64,000 nucleotides of DNA. Source: Polyangiaceae bacterium (GTDB lineage Bacteria > Myxococcota_A > Polyangia > Polyangiales > Polyangiaceae). The DNA lies in NCBI GenBank assembly GCA_025936045.1, contig JAICUB010000002.1, forward strand, positions 186,001 through 250,000, given 5' to 3'. Position numbers and translations under genes: made by a program. This document shows positions 8,431 to 17,251 of this stretch, one piece after another; position 1 is the first letter of the stretch; each line of letters begins with the position of its first letter. The notes below the pieces were generated by a model. The model was not told where the DNA came from and made no database searches. It was given only the letters and a program-made list of their open reading frames with translations.

Positions 8431-8838
8431 TCAGTGAGCGGAGGCGGCGAGGTGGTCGCGGTAGGCGGCGGCGTCGAGCAGGCCGCCCTGTTCCTCCGCC
8501 AGCTTGTTCGGGCGGATCGCGATCATCCAGCCCTTGTTCCAGGGATCTTCGTTGACGAGCTCCGGTTGCTTCTCGAGCTCCTGGTTCACGCGCGTGATGA
8601 CGCCGCTCACCGGTGCGAAGAGATCGCTCAGGGTCTTCACGCTTTCGATCGTCCCGAACGCTTGGTGCGCCGTCACGCTCGCGCCGACCTTCACGTCGAG
8701 CCCGACGAGCGTCACGTCACCCAGCTGATCGACGGCGAAAGCCGTGATTCCGACGAGAAGCTCGTCGCCCTGCGTGAGGGCCCACTCGTGGTCCTTCGTG
8801 TACTTGCGGTCGTCCTTCGTCTCGGTGGCTGAAGCCAT
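8431..8838 (-). CDS. gcvH: Glycine cleavage system H protein
   Basis: A 135-residue lipoyl carrier. The lipoylated lysine is K68 in FGTIESVKTLSDLFAPVSG. The conserved YTKDHEWA and GITAFAVDQLGDV blocks precede it, and NEDPWNKGWM lies in the C-terminal part. It shuttles the aminomethyl group from the P-protein to GcvT and is reoxidised by the L-protein. The start is supported by an AAGGAG Shine-Dalgarno at 8849-8854, 10 bases upstream. It sits between gcvT and gcvPA in one operon. Confidence 0.96.
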   Translation of the reverse strand: MASATETKDDRKYTKDHEWALTQGDELLVGITAFAVDQLGDVTLVGLDVKVGASVTAHQAFGTIESVKTLSDLFAPVSGVITRVNQELEKQPELVNEDPWNKGWMIAIRPNKLAEEQGGLLDAAAYRDHLAASAH

Positions 8839-8871
8839 GGCGTCGTGTCTCCTTCGATCGATCCGCGCGCT

Positions 8872-9966
8872 TTAGCTCGCGCGCTTGTAAAACGGTGTCG
8901 GCACGATTTCCGCTTCCACGGATTTGCCGCGGCAATCCACCAGAATCTTCGTTCCGACGCTCGAAAGCGCGAGCGGCACGTAGCCGAGGCCGATGCTCTT
9001 GCCGAGCGTCGGCGACGGTGAGCCCGAGGTGCAGAGGCCGATCGTCCCTTGGGCCGCGTCGAGCAGGGGATAACCGTGGCGCGCGATGCCGCGCCCCCGC
9101 ATCTCGAAACCGACGAGCGTGCGGCGCAGCCCCTCGGCCTTGATCCGGAGCAGCGCCTCTTTCCCGACGAAGTGCGGCTTGTCGAGCTTGACCGTCCAGC
9201 CGAGCCCCGCTTCGAGCGGATCGGTGCTGTCGTCGATGTCGTTGCCGTAGAGCGCGAGGCGCGCTTCGAGGCGCAGGGTGTCGCGCGCACCGAGCCCGAC
9301 CGGTTCGAGCCCGTACGCCTTGCCCGCCGCCAGCAAGGCGCGGAGGAGCGCGGGCGCCGCGTCCCATGCGACGAAGAGCTCCACGCCGTCTTCGCCCGTG
9401 TAGCCGGTGCGCGCGATGGTGCAGGGGATCTCCGCGACTCTGCCGTCGCGGAAGCGGAAGCGCGGCAGCTCGCGCGCGACGTCGAGGCTCGAGCCCGCGG
9501 CCGCGAGCGTCTCGAGCGCGCGCGGACCCTGGAGCGCGAGGAGCGCCGTCTCGTCGCTCGCGTCGCGGAACGCGACCTTGCCCTCGGCCGCCCGCGCGAA
9601 GTGCGCCGAGATCTTCTCGCGGTTCGATGCGTTGCAGACCACGAGCAGGTGCGCGGGCGAACGGCGGTAAACGATGAGATCGTCGAGGATCGTCCCGCCC
9701 TCGTTGCAACAGCAGGTGTAGAGCGCCTGGCCGTCGCTGATGCGCGCCGGATCGTTCGTGATGAGCGAGCTCACGAGCTCGAGCGCGCCGGCACCGACGA
9801 GCTCGAGCTCGCCCATGTGCGACACGTCGAACACGCCGACGCGTTCACGCACGGCGCGATGCTCTTCGACGATGCCCTTGTACTGCACGGGCATCTCCCA
9901 GCCGGCGAACGGGACCATCCGCGCGCCGAGGGCCACGTGTTCCGCGTAGAGGGAGGTTTTTCGCAT
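8872..9966 (-). CDS. gcvT: Aminomethyltransferase (glycine cleavage T protein)
   Basis: A 364-residue folate-dependent aminomethyltransferase. It starts MRKTSLYAEHVALGARMVPFAGWEMPVQY, carries VFDVSHMGELELVG, the tetrahydrofolate-site region (NEGGTILDDLIVYR) and the GYTGEDGVELF block. It moves the methylene group from aminomethyl-GcvH to tetrahydrofolate, releasing ammonia. An in-frame ATG at 9987 would add seven residues; the ATG at 9966 matches the usual family N-terminus. It is the first gene of the gcv operon and divergent from the response regulator at 10059. The short gap upstream is too small for a glycine riboswitch. Confidence 0.95.
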   Translation of the reverse strand: MRKTSLYAEHVALGARMVPFAGWEMPVQYKGIVEEHRAVRERVGVFDVSHMGELELVGAGALELVSSLITNDPARISDGQALYTCCCNEGGTILDDLIVYRRSPAHLLVVCNASNREKISAHFARAAEGKVAFRDASDETALLALQGPRALETLAAAGSSLDVARELPRFRFRDGRVAEIPCTIARTGYTGEDGVELFVAWDAAPALLRALLAAGKAYGLEPVGLGARDTLRLEARLALYGNDIDDSTDPLEAGLGWTVKLDKPHFVGKEALLRIKAEGLRRTLVGFEMRGRGIARHGYPLLDAAQGTIGLCTSGSPSPTLGKSIGLGYVPLALSSVGTKILVDCRGKSVEAEIVPTPFYKRAS

Positions 9967-10058
9967 CCGAGTTCGTCCGAGTAGCATCGAAGGCCGCCGG
10001 GCGGAAAGGGAGGAAATGCCGGCCCGAACAAAGGAGCGGCCGTGCTATTTTGGGGGCG

Positions 10059-10940
10059 GTGTCCAAGGGCCGCGTGCTCATCATCGAAGCCGACGAGTGG
10101 CTCGCGGTCCTGCTCCGGAAGTTCCTCCTCGATGCCGGCTTCGAGGTCGAGGTCGCGAGCGCGGCGCGCCAGGGCTTCGACAAAGCTCGCGAGCTTACGC
10201 CCGATTGCATCCTTTGCGACGTGAGCCTGCCCGACATCGACGGCTTCTGGGTCGCGCGTCGCATCCGCACCGAGCCTTCGGCGGTCGCGACCACTCCCTT
10301 TCTCTTCCTCACGGACGCCGAGGACATGGAGTCGCGGCTCCAGGGCCTCCACGTCGGAGCCGACCTCTACCTCACCAAGCCGTTCCGCAACGAAGAGGTG
10401 GTGGCGCAAGTCGGCGCGCTGATCGAGATGGCGCGGCGCCTGCGCGCGCAGCGCGAGTCGATCGGCTCGGACGGCCCCGCCTCACACCGTGGCAGCGCGT
10501 TCCAGGGTGACCTCGCGCAGGTGTCGCTCTCGACGGTGCTCACGCTGCTCGAGCTCGAGCGCCGCACGGGCCGCGTCAAAGTCGCGCGCGACGACGGCCG
10601 CAAAGGCGAGATCGACGTCGCCGACGGCAAATTCGCGAGCGCGAAGGTCGACGGCACGCAGGGGACGCCGAGCGAGCTCTTGCGCGAGCTCTTGCGCTGG
10701 AAGCAGGGCAAGTTCGCGTACAAGCCGGACGCGACGAGCAAGCCGGATGCGGGCAAGCCGGCTGGTGCGAACAAGCCGGCTGGTGCGAACAAGCCGGAGC
10801 TCGGCAGGGCCGCGCAAAAGCCGCGGCAGAGCCTCACGGGCCTCTTGCTCGAAGCGAGCCGGCTCGAAGACGAATCGAAGCGCGGCCCGCCGCCGCTGCC
10901 GAAACCGCCGCCGCCGCGCGGGCGTAGCGGCGCTACTTGA
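10059..10940 (+). CDS. Response regulator: receiver plus DUF4388-like C-terminal domain
   Basis: A 293-residue two-domain protein. Residues 1-125 form a CheY-like receiver with E10/D12, phospho-acceptor D54 (CDVSLPDIDG), T85 and K107 (YLTKPF), so all key residues are present. Residues about 145-235 (FQGDLAQVSLSTVLTLLELERRTG, then DVADGKFASAKVDG) match the DUF4388/PATAN type of domain often joined to receivers in Myxococcota and Deltaproteobacteria; the role is probably protein interaction. A linker KPDAGKPAGANKPAGANKPE and a Pro-rich tail follow. The start could be TTG 10050 or GTG 10059. The gene overlaps the convergent lipoprotein gene by 8 bp. No histidine kinase is adjacent. Confidence 0.85.
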   Translation: MSKGRVLIIEADEWLAVLLRKFLLDAGFEVEVASAARQGFDKARELTPDCILCDVSLPDIDGFWVARRIRTEPSAVATTPFLFLTDAEDMESRLQGLHVGADLYLTKPFRNEEVVAQVGALIEMARRLRAQRESIGSDGPASHRGSAFQGDLAQVSLSTVLTLLELERRTGRVKVARDDGRKGEIDVADGKFASAKVDGTQGTPSELLRELLRWKQGKFAYKPDATSKPDAGKPAGANKPAGANKPELGRAAQKPRQSLTGLLLEASRLEDESKRGPPPLPKPPPPRGRSGAT

Positions 10941-11454
10941 GCTGATTCACGTCGAGCGGCTTGCCGTCCGGGCCGTAGCCGGCCTGGCGCCAGCGATCGG
11001 CGTTGCTGAACCCCGGCGGCGCTTTGGGACGCGGTGTCACGTCCGTGATGACGAGCTCCGTCAGCGGGCCGCGGCCCGGCTTGACCTCGAAGTCGTAGAC
11101 GTGATCGGGCGCGCCGCCCTTGATGTGCACGTGCGAGAACACAGTGCTCACCGCGCCGATCTCGACGTGGTCGGCGTCGCAGCGCTCCCGCACGTAGTTC
11201 GCGAGGGCTTCCGGCGTGACGTTGCCGGCGATGTACGCCACGTCGAGGAAGGCGCCGTTCACGTGCATCTGCACGGGCACGGCGAAGCCGAACACCTGGC
11301 CCGGCCCCTGATTGAGCTCGCCCGGCGCGAGACGATCGAGCGGCTTGGCGCTCGGCTGCGGCGCTGCCGTGGAGTCGGGCGCCGCGTCGGGGCGCCGGTG
11401 ACAGCCGAACGCGGCGACGAGCGACAGGGCGACCGCGGTCGTTCGGCGGCTCAC
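10933..11454 (-). CDS. Lipoprotein at the end of the minor-pilin operon
   Basis: A 173-residue lipoprotein with the signal MSRRTTAVALSLVAAFGC (Cys 18), then a Pro/Ala/Ser linker and a compact domain (GQVFGFAVPVQMHVNGAFLD, YVRERCDADHVEIGAVSTVF, KGGAPDHVYDFEVKPGRG). I recognise no family. Its GTG start overlaps the TGA of pilY1 (GTGA, 11451-11454), so it is the last gene of the pilus operon and may assist PilY1 or pilus tip assembly. In Pseudomonas the gene after pilY1 is a small minor pilin (pilE); this protein has no prepilin leader, so it is not that. Confidence 0.7.
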   Translation of the reverse strand: MSRRTTAVALSLVAAFGCHRRPDAAPDSTAAPQPSAKPLDRLAPGELNQGPGQVFGFAVPVQMHVNGAFLDVAYIAGNVTPEALANYVRERCDADHVEIGAVSTVFSHVHIKGGAPDHVYDFEVKPGRGPLTELVITDVTPRPKAPPGFSNADRWRQAGYGPDGKPLDVNQLK

Positions 11455-14400
11455 TCCGTGATGCTAGCCCAGGATTCGATCTTGGAGAGCGTGGCCGGTG
11501 CGGTCAGGGGTATCTCGATGGTGCCCACCGCGCCGTTTTTCGCGCTGCCGGACTGCTTCAGGTTGCCGGTCTCGGCGATGACCTTGAATTGGCCCGTGCT
11601 GATCGAGGAGAAGTTCAGCTGGTGGCCGTACCCGAGCACCGGATCGCCCACCGCGTCGTCGTTGAGCACGCTGCAGTCGGGGTCTTGCACCGTCGCGACG
11701 CCCGAGGTGACCGCCGCGAACGTGGAGTAGGCTTGGTATTGAGCCGGACCGTTGAGCGGATCGGGGGCATTGCCGGAAGCGTCGGGGGTGCCGGCCGCGT
11801 TGAGGTAATGGCCGGAGCGGATGGTGCTCTGACCGTTGCCGCAGTTGTCGCTCGAAAGCGGAGGCCGGTAGGTCGAGAAGTAGAGCTGGTTATTGAAGAG
11901 GACCATCGGCCCCATCACGCGCTCGCCGCTGTCGTAGTTCAAAAACCAATTCACCTTGGTCTTGGTGCCCGTCTTGGTCGCGTTGATCGCCTCCGTGAGC
12001 GAGAAGACGCGGTTCGAGATCGAGGCGGCGCCGAGCACCCCCTGGTCACCGGTCGCAACGTCGAGCACGACGTTGTCACTCGCGTCGACCGATACCGACG
12101 GCGGAAGCTGCACCGGCTGCCCGTCGGCGTAAGTCGCGCCGGAAACCGAACGCAGCGACGCCGGGAACAGATCGGCGAACATCTTCATCGTCCACTGTGA
12201 CGGGTCGGACGACGCGACATCCACCTTGAACACTCGGCCGTCCGCGTCGCCGACGAAGATGCGATCGGCGACGACGCCGATGCCGCCGGGAAACGCGACC
12301 GGCTGCCCCGTGATCGGCGCATCGAGATCGGCCTGCGTCGTCCGCGCCTGCAAATCCGACGCGACGTCGGTCAGGGCCAAGCGGAAGGTGCGGACGATTT
12401 CGCCCGTGTCGAGGCGCACGATCGTGAGCGAACGCGCGCCGGCTTCGTCGTTCGGGAAGCTATAGCAGTGGACACGCGGGCGCGGCGGGTAGTCGGGGTC
12501 GAGAGGCAGCGAGCTGTAATCACGGCCACCCGAGGGGCAGCCGGGGCCCGCCGTGACCTGCGTGCCGCCCGGTCCGCCCGGGAGCACCGCGACCGGGACC
12601 TCCTTCGGGTTGTTCGTACCCGTGAGGTCGAAGAAGAGCGTCGTGATGAGCGGCGTGGTCCCGCCGCGTCCGAACAGGTTCTTCCCGTTCTTGTCGCGCG
12701 TGAGCTGCCACAACATGCGCGGGCCGCCCTTGGTCACGTCGTCGGGCGCCGTCGCGTCGGGGACCGGCGTGGTGACGTCGAGCGCGAAGTAGCCGCTGTG
12801 TTGACTGCCGAAGCTCTGCGCGAGCACGGTGCGCCACGCCGCGGCACCGATGCGCGCGTCCGTGGCGGAGCGTTCGAATACGGTCGGGATCTGCCCCGTT
12901 TGGGTCGGCTGCACCGCGACCACGTCCTGGAACGTCGGCGCGCCGTCGAGGAGGACCTGGTGGTTGTAGGGGTAGAGATTATAGAGGCTCGGAAGCACGG
13001 CCGGCGGCGCGAACGCCCAGAGCTCATTGCTCTGCGCGTCGTTCGATACGGTCTTCGCCGCATCCGAGAATTCGGTCTTGTCGTAGGTGTTGAGCCTGAA
13101 CGCGTGGAGCAAGCCGTCGTTGCTCGACACGTAGAGCACCATGGGACGGCTCGCCTGCAGTAGTTGGAAGCGCGCGTAGGATTCGTCGCGGATGGAGGAC
13201 CCGGGGCGATCGATGGCGACCGGCGTCGAGTGCACGATGTCGCCGAGGAGTTGGCACGTCGCGTCGGTTCCCGCGGAAGCGCAGCGCGAGGTGACCGACG
13301 ATTGGCCGTTGTTGTAGCCGAGCCACCACTTCATGTAGAGGTCGCGGCACTGGGCGCTCGTGGCGAGCGCCTTGCCGTCCTGGTCGACGCAGCTCGCCGT
13401 CGGAATCGCGAGCGCGTCCGGCGGCAGGTTGCTGATGAAGTTCGCCGAGGTGCCCGAGAGACTGCGGCCGCCGTAAATGCCGACGCCGTCCGGGTCGGAC
13501 GTGCCGATGTAGGGCCGGATCGTTTCGAGCGACGTGATCGCGTCCGCGCTCGAGTTGCCGCCGATCACGGTGAAGATGTGGCGGGAGTCGGGGCCCGCCT
13601 TGGCCATGTTGTGGGCGAAATCATCGCCGCTCGAGGGAGTGATATCGACCTCGTGCGAGCCGATGATGCCCGTGGAAGGATCCTTGTCGCAACTGAAGCG
13701 CTGCCGCTGCAGCGTGCCGGTCCACGGCTTGAGCGTCGAGGGTTGAAAACCGGTGAAGAAGCGGAACGTGTTGAGGACGCTGCCGCTCGCGCCGCCGGTG
13801 CTGCCGCTGCCGGCCTGCACCGCCGTCGTCCGAGCGGTCGCTGCCAGCGTGCTGCTCAGAATCGCCGAGAGCTGGCTCCGGAGCGCCTCGCGATCGCTCG
13901 CGAAGTACGCGCTCGTGACGGTGGAGCTCACCGAGTTGCCGTTGCTGTCCGTCGTCGTGCCCTTGCCGCCCGCGAGCGCGATGCGCTGGAGCGTGCAGCA
14001 GGCCTGGAGCGCCTGATTGCCGGCGTTCGCGGGCTTGTTGCAGAGGTTCGTGCTGCTCGTCTGGTCGACGTCGGTCGCCGTGAGCGTGCTGCAGTCCTTG
14101 GCCGCCGTGGCAGGGTCGTTGTCGTCGTCCACCTTGTCGAGCGCGAAGCCCACGACGTACGTGGGGATCTGCGGGTGGGTCGAGGTCACCGTGTCGAGAT
14201 CCGCGACGATCTTCTCCGGCTTGTCGAAGGGGCAGACGCCCGCGGGCACTTCCGCGCTGCTCGAGCAGTACGGGCGCAGATCCATGTTCGGCTGGCCGTC
14301 GGTGAGCAGAATGATCATCTCGCGCCGGGGGACGCCGCAGCCGAGGAACGGGTCGCGATAAGGTCCGAAGTCCGCCGCGACGTCACCCGCCGAGAGCGAG

Positions 14401-15338
14401 GCCGGGTTGCGGTCCGGATCGAGCGAGTGGTCGTTCGAGAAGAAGTCCGACGCGTCGTGCAACATGCCGGCGATGGGCGTCGCGCCGTACGGTCGCGTGG
14501 CGAGCAACACTTCTTGAATGTGCTTGTTCTTGTTCAGATAGTCGCCGACGCCGTCGTAGGGGTTGCCGAAGTTCACCATGCGGCCCTCCCACGGCGGCGC
14601 GGAAGCGTTGCGGGCGCCGACCTCTTCGTCCTTGGTTCCCGTCGTGCAGCCCGACGGCATGCCCTTCGCGGAGCTTCCGACGACGTAGCTCCAGAGCCCC
14701 GCCTTGCCCGTCGTCGTGTTGGCCGTCGCCGTATCGCTCATCAGTCCGTTGAAGCCGGTGCCGGGATCGGTCGACGTGTCGAACGTCATCAAGCCGAAGC
14801 GCACGTAGTCCTGGAAGGCGTCGAGCACGCCGTCGTTGGTCGGCTGCGAGAACGTGCAGGCGCCGTTGCCGCTGTAGTTGTGGTAGTTGATGCCGCCGAC
14901 GGTCGGGTAGATGAACGGGTTCGTGCTCTGCGTGCCGGGGCCCGCGGTGCAGCCGTTGCTGAGCGGGCGGTGGTACGGGATCGGGTAACGGAAGTCGTAG
15001 GGGTCGCCGCCGAGCGCGTACTCGCCCGTGCGGAAGCCGACGCCGGGGTCCGTGCGGTCGATCTGCTGGCACGTATAGCCGTCGATGGATCCGCTGAGCA
15101 CCTCGACGAGGTCGACCCAGCGGCTCTTGTCGTTCACGCCGGCGCTGTTACCCGGGCTGCACGTCACCGCCGAGCCGTCGATCTGGTACTCCATCGAGCC
15201 GGACGTATCGACGAGGAGCAGCACGTTCGGGAGCGGCGGATTGAGGTCCGCCTGCGCGTGCGCCCGTGTGCTAGCCAACGTCACCGCGAGCGCCGTGAGC
15301 GCCGTGATTCGACCGCCATCGCCGCGAAAGAGCCTCAC
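11451..15338 (-). CDS. pilY1: PilY1-like type IV pilus tip protein with von Willebrand A domain
   Basis: A 1295-residue exported protein. The signal peptide ends near STRAHAQA (about residue 29). A vWA domain follows with the MIDAS motif D44-T-S-G-S48 (VLLLVDTSGSME) and ILLTDGQPN further on. An acidic segment DKVDDDNDPATAAKDC may bind metal. The C-terminal half has blade motifs of the PilY1/PilC propeller: SSNDGLLHAFRLNTYDK, LWAFAPPAVLPSLY, RIFVGDADGRVFKVDVAS and DNVVLDVATGDQGVLG. PilY1 sits at the pilus tip, primes assembly with minor pilins, and acts in adhesion and surface sensing. It lies just after the pilX-like gene (gap of 1 base) in a complete minor-pilin operon, which makes the assignment firm. 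Confidence 0.9.
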   Translation of the reverse strand: MRLFRGDGGRITALTALAVTLASTRAHAQADLNPPLPNVLLLVDTSGSMEYQIDGSAVTCSPGNSAGVNDKSRWVDLVEVLSGSIDGYTCQQIDRTDPGVGFRTGEYALGGDPYDFRYPIPYHRPLSNGCTAGPGTQSTNPFIYPTVGGINYHNYSGNGACTFSQPTNDGVLDAFQDYVRFGLMTFDTSTDPGTGFNGLMSDTATANTTTGKAGLWSYVVGSSAKGMPSGCTTGTKDEEVGARNASAPPWEGRMVNFGNPYDGVGDYLNKNKHIQEVLLATRPYGATPIAGMLHDASDFFSNDHSLDPDRNPASLSAGDVAADFGPYRDPFLGCGVPRREMIILLTDGQPNMDLRPYCSSSAEVPAGVCPFDKPEKIVADLDTVTSTHPQIPTYVVGFALDKVDDDNDPATAAKDCSTLTATDVDQTSSTNLCNKPANAGNQALQACCTLQRIALAGGKGTTTDSNGNSVSSTVTSAYFASDREALRSQLSAILSSTLAATARTTAVQAGSGSTGGASGSVLNTFRFFTGFQPSTLKPWTGTLQRQRFSCDKDPSTGIIGSHEVDITPSSGDDFAHNMAKAGPDSRHIFTVIGGNSSADAITSLETIRPYIGTSDPDGVGIYGGRSLSGTSANFISNLPPDALAIPTASCVDQDGKALATSAQCRDLYMKWWLGYNNGQSSVTSRCASAGTDATCQLLGDIVHSTPVAIDRPGSSIRDESYARFQLLQASRPMVLYVSSNDGLLHAFRLNTYDKTEFSDAAKTVSNDAQSNELWAFAPPAVLPSLYNLYPYNHQVLLDGAPTFQDVVAVQPTQTGQIPTVFERSATDARIGAAAWRTVLAQSFGSQHSGYFALDVTTPVPDATAPDDVTKGGPRMLWQLTRDKNGKNLFGRGGTTPLITTLFFDLTGTNNPKEVPVAVLPGGPGGTQVTAGPGCPSGGRDYSSLPLDPDYPPRPRVHCYSFPNDEAGARSLTIVRLDTGEIVRTFRLALTDVASDLQARTTQADLDAPITGQPVAFPGGIGVVADRIFVGDADGRVFKVDVASSDPSQWTMKMFADLFPASLRSVSGATYADGQPVQLPPSVSVDASDNVVLDVATGDQGVLGAASISNRVFSLTEAINATKTGTKTKVNWFLNYDSGERVMGPMVLFNNQLYFSTYRPPLSSDNCGNGQSTIRSGHYLNAAGTPDASGNAPDPLNGPAQYQAYSTFAAVTSGVATVQDPDCSVLNDDAVGDPVLGYGHQLNFSSISTGQFKVIAETGNLKQSGSAKNGAVGTIEIPLTAPATLSKIESWASITE

Positions 15339-15339
15339 T

Positions 15340-15996
15340 TTAGTTACCTCCGATCGGGCCGACGAGGACGTGCGCGCGTGTCATGTGCTGTCCGGCCACT
15401 TGCATCACGTTCTGAACGCACGCGTTCGCGGTCGCCGAAGGCTGAAGCTGGGCGATGGTCGTGAACTTGGCCTCGTAGAAGTGGAAGGCGTTGCGACTCA
15501 CGGCATCCATGCCCGCCACCGGGCCGACGGCGAGCGCCACGTCGGTCACTTCCGTGAGGAAGCTGCCGTTGATGAAGGGGGCGGGCGGACTCTGCTTCTG
15601 GTCGAGCGCGGTGCCGAAGGTGTCGGTGTCGAACAGCGAGTGGCTGGTCTGCAGCACGTACTTGCTGCTCGAGAGCTCGAGGCACGAAGGCGCCTTGTAG
15701 ACCCCCGTATCGATGCCGATGTTCATGCGGCAATCGTCGCCGCCGGTGAGCGCCTGCGGGATGTAGGCGGCGGGCGCGAGCGACATCTGCGAGAGCGCCG
15801 CCAAGGTGCCGATTTCCGCGAGATTGGCGGTTTGCAGCGCGAGCCGTTCGTTGCCCGAGGCGCGCGCGAGGAGCATGGCCGAGTGCACCGTGTAAAGGCC
15901 GATGCCCGTCAGCATCGTGATCGCGAGCACGACGACGAAGAGCGTCGTCCCTCGTTCGCTCGCGCGAGCACGACGTTCCGACATGAGCGTTTTCAC
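15340..15996 (-). CDS. pilX: PilX-like type IV pilus minor component
   Basis: A 218-residue protein starting at GTG 15996, which overlaps the TGA of pilW (GTGA, 15993-15996); an ATG at 15984 is an alternative. The N-terminus, RRARASERGTTLFVVVLAITML then TGIGLYTVHSAMLLARASGNER, is the PilX_N pattern: a basic leader, G-T-T-L in place of GFTLVE, and one hydrophobic helix. The rest is a polar pseudopilin-like body with a cysteine pair. In the pilus tip complex PilX bridges PilW/PilV with PilY1. The assignment rests on the N-terminal pattern and on its position between pilW and pilY1. Confidence 0.78.
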   Translation of the reverse strand: MKTLMSERRARASERGTTLFVVVLAITMLTGIGLYTVHSAMLLARASGNERLALQTANLAEIGTLAALSQMSLAPAAYIPQALTGGDDCRMNIGIDTGVYKAPSCLELSSSKYVLQTSHSLFDTDTFGTALDQKQSPPAPFINGSFLTEVTDVALAVGPVAGMDAVSRNAFHFYEAKFTTIAQLQPSATANACVQNVMQVAGQHMTRAHVLVGPIGGN

Positions 15997-17249
15997 CACT
16001 GCACTCCCGTTTGGTTCAGGAGCGCGACATCCGCCTGGAACGTCCGCACGCGCGCCGCCGAATTGGCGTCGACCTGAAACCGATAGAAGCCGCCCGGGAT
16101 CGTGGTCGTGCGATCCGCCTCGCGCGAGCGCACGCTCAGGCGCACGTGGACCGACCGCACGAGCTCGGGATAGTCGCCTTGCGAGTTTGCGGCGTAGTAC
16201 TGCGCGAACGCCGTCGTGCCGGGCGCGGCTTGCGCGAGGAGCGGAGCCGTGGCGCTGTTGGTCCCCGGGCTCAGCTGCCCGAGCACGGAGAACGAGAGAT
16301 CCACGGCGTACTCCGCGACCACGTCGGTGGTGCCGGCGACGGTGGCGCCCGTCGAATCGAGCTGATCGCGCACGAGCTCGGTGCGCGAGCTCTCGCCCGG
16401 GGCGCCTTTGCTCGCGTCGAAGAGCGGCTTCCAAGCGCTGCCTTGCGTGCTGTTCTGCAGATCCATCACGCGGTAGCGCACGATGTTCACGACGTTCGCG
16501 CTCGAGCCGACCTCGTAGCCGCGCAGGCCCGCCGTGCCGCTACCGCTCGAACGCACCGGCAGCGGCGCGAGCAGCGTGATGGAGGGCTGGTCGCCCGCGG
16601 CGACGGCGGCGATCTGCCCGAAGTAGAGGCGCCCGGCCTGATCCTTCACGCGCAGGATTTGCCCCGGTGCGGCGCCGAACACGTTCTGGAGCAGCACGAG
16701 CTGCGCGCTCGTGGTCGCGCCGATGTAGCCGAGGCGCGCCATCGATGGCGTGTCCTTCTGCAGGAAAATGGTCTGCCCCGTCGACGCGTCGGCGATCGGA
16801 AATTCGTCGGTCGCGGAGTACGAGCCCGAGAGCACCAGTTGATCGGGCGTCAGTGTCTGTCCGGCGGTCGCGTTCAGCGCGAAGGAAGCGTTCCCGCTCA
16901 GGTTCGGCGTATCCGGCATGATGCGCAGCCCCGCGAGGCTGAAGAGCCCGGCCGGCGTGCCCGAGTCGATCGTGGTCGCGAGGAACGGGTCGCGCTGGAT
17001 GTTCGGCGTGGAGAGGTAGCCGGCACGCTCGATGTCGTTCTTCAGCCGCTCGAAGCCGATCATGCCGGCGAACGTTGCCGTCGTCATGCGCCCCTCACGC
17101 TGGTAGAAGCGCGAGGCGTCGCGAGCGAGCGCGAACACGACGACCGAGAGAAAGAGGCCGCCCGAGAGCGCCACCATCAGCTCGACGAGCGTGAAGCCGC
17201 GGGCACGCGAGAGCGCGCGCGAGGACTGAGCGAAGAAGCGCCGCTGCAT
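15993..17249 (-). CDS. pilW: PilW-like minor pilin
   Basis: A 418-residue prepilin. The leader MQRRFFAQSSRALSRARG is followed by FTLVELMVALSGG: cleavage is after G18, with the conserved Glu at mature position +5 (E23). The following helix LFLSVVVFALARDASRFYQREGR and the long body match PilW, the large minor pilin. The ATG starts 2 bp after the pilV stop. It is part of the fimT-pilV-pilW-pilX-pilY1 order known from pseudomonads. Confidence 0.88.
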   Translation of the reverse strand: MQRRFFAQSSRALSRARGFTLVELMVALSGGLFLSVVVFALARDASRFYQREGRMTTATFAGMIGFERLKNDIERAGYLSTPNIQRDPFLATTIDSGTPAGLFSLAGLRIMPDTPNLSGNASFALNATAGQTLTPDQLVLSGSYSATDEFPIADASTGQTIFLQKDTPSMARLGYIGATTSAQLVLLQNVFGAAPGQILRVKDQAGRLYFGQIAAVAAGDQPSITLLAPLPVRSSGSGTAGLRGYEVGSSANVVNIVRYRVMDLQNSTQGSAWKPLFDASKGAPGESSRTELVRDQLDSTGATVAGTTDVVAEYAVDLSFSVLGQLSPGTNSATAPLLAQAAPGTTAFAQYYAANSQGDYPELVRSVHVRLSVRSREADRTTTIPGGFYRFQVDANSAARVRTFQADVALLNQTGVQW

Positions 17250-17251
17250 GC

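Noticed and set aside
9967-10058. Possible glycine riboswitch before gcvT
   Set aside because: The gap is under 100 bp and lacks the conserved glycine-aptamer elements.
13164-15464. A long open frame on the plus strand, antisense to pilY1
   Set aside because: The protein has an Arg/Ala/Val-rich composition typical of antisense frames in GC-rich DNA, and the minus-strand protein has clear vWA and PilY1 motifs.
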